A stretch of DNA of 64,000 nt from Zoroaster sp. YZ-2022 (Eukaryota > Echinodermata > Asteroidea > Forcipulatida > Zoroasteridae): the NCBI GenBank assembly GCA_029582265.1, contig CM055837.1:4387148-4451147 (forward strand), read 5' to 3'. The notes beneath the pieces were generated by a model. It searched no databases and had not been told where the DNA came from. It was given only the letters and a program-made list of their open reading frames with translations. A program made the translations under genes and the position numbers. Shown here piece by piece: positions 22,512 to 33,827 of this stretch; the stretch's first letter is position 1, and every line of letters begins with the position of its first letter.

Positions 22512-22546
22512 TACATATATACGTATATGTATATATATAAATTAAT
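22449..22546. repeat. (TA)n microsatellite
   Basis: Alternating TA with interspersed G and C follows the tRNA-like copy. Hydrophobic open frames across it are artefacts. Confidence 0.9.
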
Positions 22547-22612
22547 TAAATCGGGAGTGTGGCCTTAGCTTTTGATCCAAGCTAAGGCCACCCTCCAGAT
22601 TTAATTTATATT
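22536..22612. repeat. Short foldback hairpin
   Basis: The left arm TGTGGCCTTAGCTT pairs with the right arm AAGCTAAGGCCACCC around TTGATCC, and the flanks AAATTAATTAAATC/GATTTAATTTA also pair. The hairpin has arms of about 33 bases. Confidence 0.75.
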
Positions 22613-23278
22613 TTCCGCATTTATTCTCTGCTTTTTGTCAGGCAGCGGCCGTTGTTCGGGACCCGTCAGTTGTCCGAACGCACTCCCTCTGTATTTGCTA
22701 TAGGTGTTGTGTTATTGTTGACCCGTATATAAATTTATATACAGTACCGGCTGGAAGTAATTCCAAATCCCTGCGGGTAACCCGCAGGGGCTTCCGAGTA
22801 CATGGCGGGGATCCCCGCAAAATACCCGCGAGTGTGCGGGGAGCCACGAGAAAAGTACCGTGCGGGGAAGAAGACTTGCGGGGCCACGCAAATGCCCCGC
22901 ACAATCTGCACGTTGCTTCGTGGGCTGTTACGGGGGGCTTTGTTGTCAATCATTGATGCGTAAAACTGGCTTGTTGAGTTCAATACAACGGCGAAGTGCA
23001 GCAATAGTACAATGTACATGTACGCTGGCGTCCAAAGGTTTTTTACACACCTCGCACAAATTTTCAACAGTACATTTTACTATGAAATACAGCCAGGAGT
23101 TAATAAAATACCACACCTGTGTTTTGTGTCATTATTTAACTCAGACAAATTCATGTTGCTTTTATTCAATGGCGTTTGGCATGTCACAACGACGATTTCT
23201 TTTGAAAATTTTGCATAATAAAACTGCGATGCAAAAGAACTTGCATTATTAAAAATTAAGTCGGGAAAATAAATAACC
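22613..23278. other. GC-motif cluster before the gap
   Basis: Between 22765 and 22925 the words GCGGGG and CCCCGC recur many times on both strands, including a perfect 21-base palindrome (22769-22789, CCCTGCGGGT around one A). No gene is supported. Confidence 0.5.
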
Positions 23279-23778
23279 NNNNNNNNNNNNNNNNNNNNNN
23301 NNNNNNNNNNNNNNNNNNNNNNNNNNNNNNNNNNNNNNNNNNNNNNNNNNNNNNNNNNNNNNNNNNNNNNNNNNNNNNNNNNNNNNNNNNNNNNNNNNNN
23401 NNNNNNNNNNNNNNNNNNNNNNNNNNNNNNNNNNNNNNNNNNNNNNNNNNNNNNNNNNNNNNNNNNNNNNNNNNNNNNNNNNNNNNNNNNNNNNNNNNNN
23501 NNNNNNNNNNNNNNNNNNNNNNNNNNNNNNNNNNNNNNNNNNNNNNNNNNNNNNNNNNNNNNNNNNNNNNNNNNNNNNNNNNNNNNNNNNNNNNNNNNNN
23601 NNNNNNNNNNNNNNNNNNNNNNNNNNNNNNNNNNNNNNNNNNNNNNNNNNNNNNNNNNNNNNNNNNNNNNNNNNNNNNNNNNNNNNNNNNNNNNNNNNNN
23701 NNNNNNNNNNNNNNNNNNNNNNNNNNNNNNNNNNNNNNNNNNNNNNNNNNNNNNNNNNNNNNNNNNNNNNNNNNNNNN
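23279..23778. other. Assembly gap (500 N)
   Basis: Exactly 500 undetermined bases, the usual placeholder for a gap of unknown size. Any frame drawn across it is meaningless. Confidence 0.99.
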
Positions 23779-25095
23779 TGTGCCGGTAAACATTAATACT
23801 CAGGCATACAACTGCAGTTTGTCAACAACAAAAAAGAGGAAAATGCCAGGCACAGCAAGAACTTATACACTGTTTTCAGTTTTCATTATGATGGCGCACG
23901 ACTGAAAAACCAAAAAAAAGGAAAGCAGCTGACCGCTGAAAAGGTGCATGCCTGAATACTTCAAAATCGCTGGACTGGACACGGGGAGAGGGTACACTTT
24001 CCCTGTAAATCACCGCATGGAGGCACAAAAACTCAAAGCCTGCTTTGATTGGGTTGATTTGGTGTTTTGATTTGGACTGAGGCTCCCCCTCCCCCTTGCC
24101 TATCCCAACATTTTCCGTCATCACCTAGAAAAAAAACTCTCAGTCTGTGGCACGCAGGCATTGGCCTGCACAAAAGACGGCTGCAAATAACTCGTTGTGT
24201 GTTTGTGAATCACACACAATAAATACGTGCCGGTGACACTCAACCGGTGTCGATGTCGGTGACACATGATGACAGCTAACCGATGAGTCAGTTGACTTCA
24301 TCATGTGTGATGTATCATCCAAGATTCATCATCATCTCCATTGTTATTATCTTCTTTGTATCTTTGCCTATGAATTGTATTAAATTGCAAAAAAATTAGG
24401 TTCACAAATTATGATGATTAAATTCAAGGCTTTTACTTTAGTATCAGATCGTAGTGAAATGAGGACGCCATGCGTCACGCGTAGCTAGCTGGCCGTGTGC
24501 GCTGCTCGAGCTCCGGCCGGGCGGGCGGCCGCGCCGTGTGATATCAAAACACCTCATTTCTGTAGTAACCATTTAGTGAAACACATGCGTCGTCTGGATA
24601 CTGTGTGTATGTCGTCGGAGTGAAATTTCGTCCTGTTTTGACACATTTTGGTGAGGCTTTTGATTAATTTTATTTAAGAAGCTTGTTTTTTAACCGTTAA
24701 AAATATTTTACTTATTAAAAACGAGGTTTCAGATGTGCAATTCATATATATTTGTGGTTTGTTTATAAAAAAAAATAATAATGTGCAATCTAACGTTAGC
24801 GCGCTGCGCTGTTCGAGTCGAGTGGACAGGTGTCAAACAACAGCACACGTCAATCAATCATAAGAAAAACAGAATACAGTGCGCCCTCTAGTGAAATTTG
24901 CCGAGTGTCAATAAACATTTAACCCTCCTAGTCCTATGACCATGGAGGTACCAAAATCAGTCAAAATGTTGATATACTTGCCAAGGTATCATGATATCTA
25001 GTGCACTTAAAAGTCAAACACTGTGACTGTCAAACCTTAGTTGTAGTAGTACTAGGCCTACTAAGTAGGCCTACTAACGTTAGTAAGTACATTTA
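23779..25095. other. Non-coding, with a CpG-rich patch
   Basis: Around 24470-24540 the sequence is very GC- and CpG-rich (GCCGGGCGGGCGGCCGCGCC), which stands out from the AT-rich surroundings and could be a promoter. At 24917 a segment starting TTAACCCTCCTAG begins a dispersed element; related sequence appears in reverse complement at 31790-32066. Confidence 0.45.
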
Positions 25096-25183
25096 CAGGT
25101 AGTCCCCTAGCTAGGATGATCTTGTCGTTTTGAAATAACACTACTAGTCTAGGATACAGAGTGTACAAACGAACGTGTAACGT
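25096..25183 (+). repeat. Inverted repeat, left arm
   Basis: The segment from TTTACAGGTAGT to TACAAACGAACGTGTA is repeated in reverse complement at 27970-28047. It includes CTAGGATACAGAGTGTACAA, identical in both. The pair brackets the possible promoter at 25.6 kb and the LINE at 26.4 kb. Confidence 0.75.
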
Positions 25184-25539
25184 TATTGCATATTTCACGA
25201 ATTATGAACACATTGCACTGTAACACCATAACCCTAACCTAACCCTCCAGGGTATTTTGGCTAGAAACCCTGCCAGACGCATCAGATTGCATCGTTTGTC
25301 AAAGTAGGGATTTCAGTTCGTACGTGCTTGACCAAAGCCCTCCACACGCACAGCACATCGCCCGCAACAAAAAACATCAAAATTTTAAATAAAAAAATTA
25401 TATTACTTTTACCTGTCGAAATCTTACATGTACTAATAGCTCATTGCAAAGCTTATAGTTTCAGCTATCCAACAATGTACATAAAAGAGCAATCGGAAGT
25501 ACGTGCGAAAGCCTAGGTATTTATGAATGAACCACTCTC

Positions 25540-25788
25540 GTCCCGCCCAGCCTTTCGCGAAGTGTTCCAAGATCGGGCGCATTCAGCCCGTAAAATTTGC
25601 CGCGCTCTGCTGAGGGTATCCACTTCGGAGCTGTCTCCGCACCCGAGTACATTGTGATTGACATGAAAACGGGTTTCCCTATTTAGTCAAAGGGCTCCTT
25701 TACATACCCATGCTTGCTCGATCTCCACAACCGGAGTTACGAAGAGATAAACACCGTTTTTTGAGGTGAAATCTTCAAGTTGAAAGGT
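25540..25788 (+). promoter_or_regulatory. Possible non-coding first exon upstream of Scm
   Basis: This segment is GC-richer than its flanks. It ends in a good donor AAAG|GTAAGA (GT at 25789) and contains no long open frame. It lies on the Scm strand, 3.5 kb before the Scm start codon, and could be its 5'-untranslated first exon. Transcript data would be needed to confirm the link. Confidence 0.35.
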
Positions 25789-26354
25789 AAGAGCGGTGTC
25801 TGAATGAATGTTACACCTCTTTTCTATCATATGTGAAAGTTTTGAGCCGTAATTGTGTTTAGTTTTGAGCGGAGTGTATATTTTTACACCCTTTCAAAAG
25901 CTCTTATGAGCGAAACGAGCACGAACGCTGTTCGTGTGTATCACGGTGTGTGTAGGCTGATTCAACGGTTTTGTTGCCATTAGGGATGTACACAATGTAT
26001 GGACAGTCGGGCTTCATCGAATGCTGTATACTTGATTAAATAAAACAGGAATCCTCAAAAACTACTCGTCCGATTTTCTTGATTTAAAAACTATTGTATT
26101 TCTTTCATCAAGACCTTTAATTTGATATAAATATTGAGCATATTGGTTTAGGAATAATTTTTCACCTGAAAACCCTAGTCAAAGTGACTTGGCTGCAGAG
26201 TGCAGCAAAGTGCAGCTGTGCATTTTGCTGCGTGTGGCAGTCAAGGGTGTATAGTGTATATCAGTGGTGGTACAAGTACCATGCAAATTCCATCAATATG
26301 CACCCGTAGATGCATCAAAAGTTGCTGGGAGGGTAGTAGGTTTTCTTGGTTGCT

Positions 26355-27058
26355 GGGAATTCCCTCCTCATGTGTAAAAAACCTTGGTGTTATTTTTGAC
26401 AGTACCATGAGTATGTCTAACCATGCATGTATCTTCAATATGCAAAACCATTAACTTTCATTTAAGAAATCTGTCGCAAGTTCGTATCTTTATTGATGAA
26501 ATCACTTGTCATCATGCAGTCCGTGCTCTGGTCACAGCACGTTTGGACTATGCAAATTCACTTCTCCAAGGATCCTCTAGCAAAGAGATCAAACGTCTTC
26601 AACGGCTTCAAAATCGTGCTGCAAAATTAATTTTCAAGGCTAAAAAGTATGACCATGTGTCCCCTCTCCTACAACAGCTTCACTGGCTTCCCGTTCAAGA
26701 CCGGATTGATTTCAAAACATTGACTATTGCCTATAAATGTGTTACTGACTCGGCGCCATCCTATCTCTGTGAGCTTATTACACCATAATTCTGATTCCAG
26801 GATCTTCAAAAAGCCAACTACACATTTAACTGCGGCTAACAAGGGTTTCTATACTGCTGCACCCAGCATTTGGAATGAACTACCATCTGGTATCCGTCAT
26901 GCTTCTTCATTGAGTCAATTTAAAACATCTCTCAAGACTCATTTATTTTAGGCACTGTGTATTTTTAAATTGTACTTGCATCTCACTGTAAAGCGCTGTG
27001 ATACCGTTTGTGTAAGAGCGCTATATAAATGCCTTCATTGTATTGTATTGTATTGTAT
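26355..27058 (+). mobile_element. 5'-truncated LINE (L2/CR1-like), damaged
   Basis: Broken frames encode the end of a non-LTR reverse transcriptase: KNLGVIFDSTMSM, then LVTARLDYANSLL, RLQRLQNRAAKLIF, LHWLPVQDRIDFKTL, and after a frameshift near 26785 APSIWNELPSGIR to KTSLKTHLF. The 3' end is AGCGCTATATAAATGCC plus (TTGTA)n. GCGCTATATAAAT is shared with the tails of the SINEs in this window. The element is dead: truncated, with stops and frameshifts. Confidence 0.9.
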
Positions 27059-27099
27059 TGCTGGGAAGGTTTTGTTTGGCTTTGAATATTTGAAACAAA

Positions 27100-27345
27100 A
27101 TATCATCACTGCCTGTTCTTTTTTATGTTTTCCTTTTGTTTACATTCTTTTCTACGTTTTCTGCTATTGAACTCAAATTTTCTTTTTTTTTATGGATTTC
27201 TTCATTTTCTTCTTTTCTTCTTTATTTTCTTCTTTCTTTTGTTCCTCTTATTTACATTTTGTTTCTTTTTCAAACTTTTTCTTCTTGATTTCTTTTTTCT
27301 TGTTTGTTTTTCAAACTTTTTCTTCTTGATTTCTCTGTACTATGA
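27100..27345 (+). repeat. Pyrimidine-rich tract
   Basis: A T/C-rich stretch with an internal duplication of TTTTTCAAACTTTTTCTTCT (about 27267 and 27309). The Phe-rich open frame across it is a composition artefact. Confidence 0.8.
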
Positions 27346-27969
27346 AAGTAGAGTGAAACCCGAGACATACTCTTCAGACCAGGGACCCAAAGTGGTTTGC
27401 CCAATTCCCCAGTACTTAGCTGGTTTGACCTCAATTTCCATCAGTATTGCTACAAAGTTCACAGCAGTTAGTGGTTGCATTTTGCATCAAAGTGCACCAG
27501 ACTTTTCCACCTGATGCACTGTGCTGCGTCTGGAAGGGTTAGGGTTAAATACTATGTATCTGTAGGCCTACTGTATTGTTATTACGTTTATGTCTTTGAT
27601 AATAAAAAATATTGAAACTTACACCGTGTTTTTGACCAATTCTTGCCTTGTTTTGGTCTTCTCTGCGGTTTGATTCTGTCCTTTGGAACCATTTATATCA
27701 TTTTTCATTTCACATATGGTCCTTTGCAGTTTCATGTAAAATTATCAGGGATTTTGTTCGCAATTTCATTGAAAATAAAGCATTTTTGCCATGGAGCATA
27801 TTCAATAAAACTGAAACAGCCGTAGGTTTGTATTGCAAAAGGTTGAAGGTTGAGTCGGGTGGGGGCGCTGTTTGCCACTCCACTCCAGTAATTGCACTAT
27901 GACCGTGAAACCAGATGTTACAGTGTGTGTAAATATGTGATCATATTTTTCATTTTTTGTGAAACATGC
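27346..27969. other. Non-coding stretch
   Basis: I see no gene. Near 27520-27550 the sequence GCGTCTGGAAGGGTTAGGG mirrors 25238-25275, so the inverted-repeat relationship with the left side may extend beyond the arm boundaries given. Confidence 0.4.
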
Positions 27970-28047
27970 AATACACGTTCGTTTGTACACTCTGTATCCT
28001 AGCGTTATGTCAATAACGATAGGATCATCCCAGCTAATTTACAGGTT
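27970..28047 (-). repeat. Inverted repeat, right arm
   Basis: Reverse complement of 25096-25183 with a few mismatches. Confidence 0.75.
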
Positions 28048-28263
28048 AACCAGTTCGCGTCTGGAATAAAAAAGTTTTTCTGGGCCCTGTGCGGGTTTCT
28101 TTAATGGAAGCTTCCACAGCGCGTGGCCACGTCTTCCGAGCATGTCACCGTACACACGTGGCTCAACCGAGCATGCATACAAATATATCGGAGTTTCCTA
28201 TGGCGTGTTTAGACGCTCTCCGATCCGTGGTGCAAAAAAATTTGCGTTTATACACGGCCTCCG

Positions 28264-28470
28264 ACGCTAACTGGTTAAAATGAGTTGACCAGTTTGGACT
28301 GTTAAAAGCATTGTTTGGTATTGTTCAGGGTGATCAAAATGACAGTAAAAAACCAGTCAAAAATGCCCCTGTGTGCACATTTGGGTCAACAGTCAAAACA
28401 GGCTGATTTTGACCTCTGTAGCTACTTGCCACTAAAGCACAGCTATAGTAGGAAGGTTAATGAATTCACA
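28264..28470 (+). repeat. Dispersed repeat, matched by 31790-31970 in reverse
   Basis: Words such as AAAATGCCCCTGTGTGCAC and TTTGGGTCAACAGT occur here and in reverse complement at 31790-31970. The right edge (GTAGGAAGGTTAA) looks like a TTAA-flanked terminus. Confidence 0.75.
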
Positions 28471-28476
28471 TTATTA

Positions 28477-28690
28477 ACCCTCCTACAATCAGTGCAATTT
28501 TTGAAACGACCCATTCAGGCCACTCCAAGCCATTAGCTGTTGCCAGTGGCCTCCTATGGTTACCCTTCTGTGCACTGTCACACCACTGAGATTGCAGGGT
28601 AAGGTAGTCTCCCATTGATACATTGCAGGCCATACTAATATGTTCAAACATTTACAGTTGATTTTGTAAGATTACTTGGAAAGGACAGCA
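28477..28690 (+). mobile_element. TTAACCCTCCTACAATCAG element, partial copy
   Basis: It starts TTAACCCTCCTACAATCAG. Almost 200 bases match the left half of the element at 43168-44337. The right half is missing here. Confidence 0.8.
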
Positions 28691-29285
28691 GGCTTGTATT
28701 GTACTAAAGGTTGGTGAAGAACATAATGAAAATTTAGTGGATCGGAGTGGCCTCCATGTGTAGAAGGAGTAAGGAAAGATTGCAAAGAGTATAAATGTAC
28801 ACGATATAGCATTACAGCCGCCACTTGCCCACAAATTCTTTGCATGTGTTTTTCATGTTTTTGCCTTGATTGCAGACGACAAAATGTCCACCATTCTGTA
28901 TTCTGACACCATCACAGAATGTGTGCAAATTCATTGCTCAGAATCTCTAAGTAAACGTTAGAAACTATTTTTTCATCAAAAGTAACTATTTTCAAATCTT
29001 AATTTATTCCCTTGCTAACATTTTCTTCTCCTTTATTTTGTTCTCTAACGTTAACCCTCTGTAATATTTTAAAGGAAATTTGGTGATATCTCAGTATTTG
29101 TCCTATGTAATGAATTTTACAAAAGTTTATCAGGAATTTAATCGCAGGTTGTCTGTTTCATCCACCAGGTGGTACACTACAACTGTAGCCATTAACAGAC
29201 AATTACTGTTTTGGCTTTGGGACAACAAGCATTGAATCTTCTCTGACGCTTTGACTGAAAACAAGAGATTGGTTAAGAATACACA

Positions 29286-29319
29286 ATGCCAGCAAACAAG
29301 CCTACGAAGGCTCCATTCG
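29286..29319 (+). CDS. Scm: Polycomb protein Scm, coding exon 1
   Basis: Start of an apparently complete gene of the Scm/SCMH1/SCML2 family: 11 exons, 1695 coding bases, 564 codons plus stop. Scm proteins are nuclear repressors that link Polycomb complexes PRC1 and PRC2 to chromatin: MBT repeats read lower methyl-lysine and SAM polymerises with Ph and Sfmbt. This exon reads MPANKPTKAPF and ends in phase 1 at TTCG|GTAAGA. An in-frame TAA lies 12 bases before the ATG, so the start is secure unless an intron intervenes. The N-terminal zinc fingers of Drosophila Scm are absent, as in several vertebrate forms. Confidence 0.8.
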
Positions 29320-29636
29320 GTAAGAAAAGAACAATTGACTAAAATTAGTAAAATCTCTTCTTTTTTTTGGCCTTGCATCGATTCATGACTAAAACAAAAA
29401 CAGTACAAATATTGCGAATTGGTGCTTTGCCTTTGATTACACTGGTCTACAACCAAAATGCTTCAGAAAAAAATGAAGTCAAACTTGACTAATTACACTG
29501 TATGGGTCACTGAGAATGGAAATGATGCTTAAAATTGTTGATTGGCTCTAGTTCTCAAGATCTAAATGTACATGTGTACACGTATGGGAATAGCGTATGA
29601 TAATTCATGATTAAAAATCTGCTATGTACACCATAT

Positions 29637-30237
29637 CCCTCCTACTGTATGACCATTTGAAACCATTCAAAATTTCCACTTACCAAAATGCCCAGTGGTT
29701 TTGTACACACATGGTGATACCATTTGAACAGTGTTGGTAGCAAGCTTTACTACCATTCAAATGCATAGAGGGGGGTCATGCCTATGTTCCCTCAGCCCTA
29801 TGATCCCTCAGCCTATGTTCCCTCAATGCCTAACATTTTTTTAAAATCCAAATTAGGCCCTATGTTCCCTCAACCCTATGTTCCCTCATGGAGTGTTAAG
29901 ACTGGATGAGGGAACATAGGGCTGAGGGAACATAGGGTCTATTTAGGGCTGAGGGAACATAGGGCTGAGGGAACATAAGGCTGAGGGAACTTGAGTACGG
30001 TCCCCATAGAGGGTCCATTGATTCACCACTTAGAAGTATCCAAACAAGGTTTTGTATTAGCTGTACTACCATTTGGAAAGATCCAAACAAGGTTTTGTAT
30101 TAGCTGACCTACCATTCAAATCCATTTGGGGGAATCAATACTGTACACAGTTATTTCACCATTCAAAACCACAAAAGCGAATGGTTTCAAATGGTGGATC
30201 AACTTGTATGAAAAAGGTACCAGAAGTAGGAGGGATA
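29637..30237. mobile_element. Foldback element in Scm intron 1 (CCCTCCTA ends)
   Basis: The left end CCCTCCTACTGTATGACC and right end AGTAGGAGGG are inverted. The arms carry repeated CCATTTGAAACCATTC and its complement. A related element is at 34810-35126. A separate repeat (29770-29998) is nested inside. Confidence 0.8.
29770..29998. repeat. Nested GAGGGAACATAGGGCT palindromic repeat
   Basis: Copies of CCCTATGTTCCCTCA run on the left half, and at least six copies of its complement TGAGGGAACATAGGG run on the right half. The block can fold into a long hairpin. It interrupts the foldback element around it. Confidence 0.85.
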
Positions 30238-30448
30238 TACATAGTATGTAAAATGTAAAAACTTAAATATCTTGGAAACAGTAGCCAATCAGCAATTTTA
30301 ATTGTCATATTTGAATTCAGCACATCAAAATCCATAATAAATAGCACATTTTATCTCCGAAGCAGACAACTTTAAAAAAATTGTTGACCAGTGTTACATG
30401 CAGGAAATCAGTCAAAGGTCTGTCTGTTCGCAGCATGGTAAATATCTG

Positions 30449-30902
30449 GGGTAGAATGTCGTATCCGACCGCTATTTTTTCTCATTCAATATAACCAATA
30501 ATGTAATCTTACCTACCTAGTAAGGTGGAGAACATATGGATGATGGACATATACTTCAAATTATTCCAGGATATTTATTTCATGAAAAATCAGGCATTTT
30601 TGGTATACGATGACTTCCTCAGTCATGTCAGTTTGATCTTGTCAACTCCCCCATTAGTGACCAACACGGTCATTGTACATGCGCAGTGGCAATTATAATC
30701 GGATCCTTCTATTTTCTGAAGGGGAGGATTTTTTTAGAAGGGAAATAAAGTCCGAAAACCATCATAAAAGTGGATATTAAAGAAAATTTTCACTTTCTGT
30801 ACCCCCAAAAATTGATAGAATCATTTTTTTAAACTGTTTTGTGGTTGCAAATTTTTTTTTTAAAAACCTTAAAAAGTGGTGGTCGGATACGACATTCTTT
30901 CC
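30449..30902. mobile_element. 454-bp MITE with 8-bp target duplication
   Basis: The terminal inverted repeats of about 22 bases contain AGAATGTCGTATCCGACC. The element is flanked on both sides by AATATCTG (30441-30448 and 30903-30910). There is no transposase. An 8-bp duplication fits hAT or a related superfamily. It lies in Scm intron 1. Confidence 0.9.
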
Positions 30903-31119
30903 AATATCTGTTATAGATATAAATCATACGGGTGGCCATCTTGTTTTTCTTCAATACAAATCCATGTGACCAAAGCGAGGCCTGGAAGGGGAAATAGTCT
31001 GGCTCCTTTTATTTAATGAAAATCAGCACTATAATCATTATTGTGTATACAGGGGATCAGACAAAGATGGCCGCAGCGTCTACCCCATCCTATTCTCAGT
31101 CCATTTTGCAAGTCGGAAC

Positions 31120-31270
31120 CCTTCATATGTCAGTTTTTGAAAGATGGAATAATTGTAGAACATATTACTAATGATGTAGATTCATTCCCACACTAAACCA
31201 CGACACATCACTGGCAACGTGTACATTTTTAAATCTTTCGAAGGGTTTTGAGGTGTCAAAGCATGCAAGG
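31120..31270 (+). repeat. Dispersed repeat, copy 1
   Basis: TCAGTTTTTGAAAG, GATTCATTCCCACAC and following words recur at 33955-34500, where a MITE splits the second copy. Confidence 0.6.
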
Positions 31271-31304
31271 GTTAATTTCATTTGTTGTCTTTTTATATCA
31301 TCAG

Positions 31305-31375
31305 TTTCATTTACATGGGATGAGTACCTTAAATGCAAGGATGCTAATCCTGCACCCCAGGCATGTTTCAAACAG
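31305..31375 (+). CDS. Scm: Scm coding exon 2
   Basis: The exon reads SFTWDEYLKCKDANPAPQAC and then FKQ, the short conserved block (W-x-EYL ... CF-Q) that precedes the first MBT repeat in SCMH1/SCML2. The acceptor is ATCAG at 31304 and the donor AACAG|GTAGGA. Two bases complete the valine codon split from exon 1, and the exon ends in phase 0, matching exon 3. Confidence 0.9.
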
Positions 31376-31439
31376 GTAGGACAATCTGGTATTATCCTGT
31401 AGTCCCAGGAGATTAGAGCAGGCTAATCGAAATGTAGAG

Positions 31440-31640
31440 AATAACCTGTGAAGTCCCCATGGTTCTCCCTGAACCGTATTTCTCACTTTGTGACAGTAGA
31501 GAAAAACGAGTTGCCCGACATTGGTTCTCCCTTGAACCATTCTCACTTAGCGACAGTTGAGGTACGAGTTGTGTGATAAGGTTCTTTTCAGAACCTGTAC
31601 ATCAGCTTTGTGATAGTTGAGATAAACACATGGTGTTACC
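31440..31640. repeat. Short imperfect tandem repeat in Scm intron
   Basis: About three degenerate units contain GGTTCT-CCCTGAACC, then TCTCACTTTGTGACAGT, then ACGAGTTG. GGTTCTTTTCAGAACC in the last unit suggests kinship with the GGTGACACCAT foldback family, whose terminus ATGGTGTTACCGCAAACC follows at 31630. Confidence 0.55.
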
Positions 31641-31789
31641 GCAAACCGAGACGATATAGGAATCTAAAAGCCAAAGATAGTTGGCCTGTTGATGCCAAAC
31701 CCCCCTGAAAAAAAGCCAACATGTTCATATATAATTTTAGCATGTTTAAAACCACCCGTGCTTATCAAGCTCATTAGACTTGACCCTAC

Positions 31790-32066
31790 TACTATTGCTG
31801 CACTTTAGTGGGAAGTTGCTATAGAAGTCAAAACCAGTCAACTGCCTGTTTTTACTGTTGACCCAAATGTGCACACAGGGGCATTTTTGACTGGATTTTA
31901 CTGTCATTTTGACCACCCTGAACACCCAAAAACGGTCGACTCATTTTGACCTGTAAATGTACTTACTACACATGAGGTTTGACAGTGTTTGACTTTTAAG
32001 TGTACTACATATACCTTGGCAAGTATATCAACATTTTGACTGATTTTGACCCTTAGGAGGGGTTAA
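31790..32066 (-). repeat. Dispersed repeat ending in TTAACCCCTCCTA
   Basis: In reverse complement it starts TTTAACCCCTCCTAAGGGTC and matches 24917-25040 and then 28264-28470. It is therefore the most continuous copy of this family in the window. Confidence 0.75.
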
Positions 32067-32237
32067 AGGGACAATATCGTCACGATCAGAGCAGACTTTC
32101 TACAGGGCATGGAATCGGTGATATGATCTAGCTTACATGCGCCCTGTTATTTAGGCCTGCGCTATAAAACTAGGACACCGATTTCCATGCCCTGTCCAAA
32201 GTCTGCTCTGATCGTGATGATACTCTCATTTAATGGC
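32066..32237. mobile_element. Foldback MITE, GGGACAATATCGTCACG family, copy 1
   Basis: The inverted arms carry ATCGTCACGATCAGAGCAGA and GGGCATGGAATCGG. Related copies are at 47898, 53283 and 59333. It abuts the previous repeat at a shared TTAA. Confidence 0.85.
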
Positions 32238-32424
32238 ACCAAATTTAATACATGTATGCATATGTTTTTAGTTTGCACGCAACTCTCACATGGCTACTCA
32301 ACCATTCTGATTAATTCGTCAATGAGGGGTTTTGAATGACAGCACTAATCGATTGGCCAGTTTCCTAGATGTTACTGCAAACCTATCATATTTCAGGTCT
32401 TGAATTTCACCAATACACTCATTT

Positions 32425-32450
32425 GGGGGGGGGGGGGGGGGGGGCTGGGG
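32425..32450. repeat. Poly-G run
   Basis: Some 20 consecutive G bases, interrupted once by CT. It could form a G-quadruplex on the plus strand of the Scm transcript. Confidence 0.9.
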
Positions 32451-32996
32451 GACTGCCACCTGAAACCGCAATTGAGTAAAATACAATATTACAAAGTAAA
32501 AACAACTGATAACAAACGACTCGGCAAATCTTCAGCACTTAGGAACATTAATACATTTGCAGTCGACAAAACCAAAGTTCTAGGTTTGCCGACTGCAAAT
32601 TTATTCTGGACCAACCCTTGTTCTAATATCTTTGATGCTTCATTTGCCGACTGAGGCTCTAAATGCCGACTGAGAAAAATTATTGGGGGGTCACCCCCCT
32701 CCCCCCCGCTCGCAATGGTCCTGTGCGCTTCCAGGATAACCTGGTACCCTGCTATAATCATTACTACAATTCCAACCCCTACAATGAACCTATAGAAGTA
32801 TATGAGTTGATGGCGCTAGGGTTTCCTGTTGTGGAATATGTACACAATACGTGATTCAATTAACCTTAACCATGTACAGTGCAACTAAGGTAAAATGTTG
32901 TTGCATCTTGTCACCCTCGGCAGAGAAAATTGAGCAGCCTGCACACTTTTCTGTTGTTGCATCTTGTTGTATTCAGCAGAGTGGGGTTAGGGTTAA

Positions 32997-33601
<605 letters not shown>

Positions 33602-33738
33602 TTTAGGGAGAATAGACGGAATGTTTAAGTTTCAGCTCGCGAGGGACATTTTAAGTATCACATGAGGAGCGATTTTGTGGAAAACATTTTTAGGGAATCC
33701 CGTTCATTCAAATTTGGTTTATCCGTTTTCCTTCTCAG

Positions 33739-33827
33739 GATTCCGTATGAACGCTTCATCATGGCCGATGTTCTTACTACGAACACTGAACAACGCTAAG
33801 CTTGCCCCTGCTTCAGCATTCAAAGAG
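33739..33827 (+). CDS. Scm: Scm coding exon 4 (end of MBT 1)
   Basis: It reads FRMNASSWPMFLLRTLNNAK and then LAPASAFKE, the C-terminal helix-containing part of MBT repeat 1 (SSWPMFL is a family hallmark). The acceptor is CTTCTCAG at 33738 and the donor AAAGAG|GTATAA; the exon joins in phase 1 and leaves in phase 0. Confidence 0.95.

Noticed and set aside
23080..23793. Minus-strand frame of 237 codons
   Set aside because: Most of it is read through the 500-N gap.
25228..25250. CCCTAACCTAACCCT resembling telomeric repeats
   Set aside because: Only two or three imperfect units, within a palindromic repeat; similar words mark the ends of several foldback elements here.
27125..27514. 129-codon Phe-rich frame resembling a membrane protein
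   Set aside because: It results from the T/C-rich tract and has no start context or homologue pattern.
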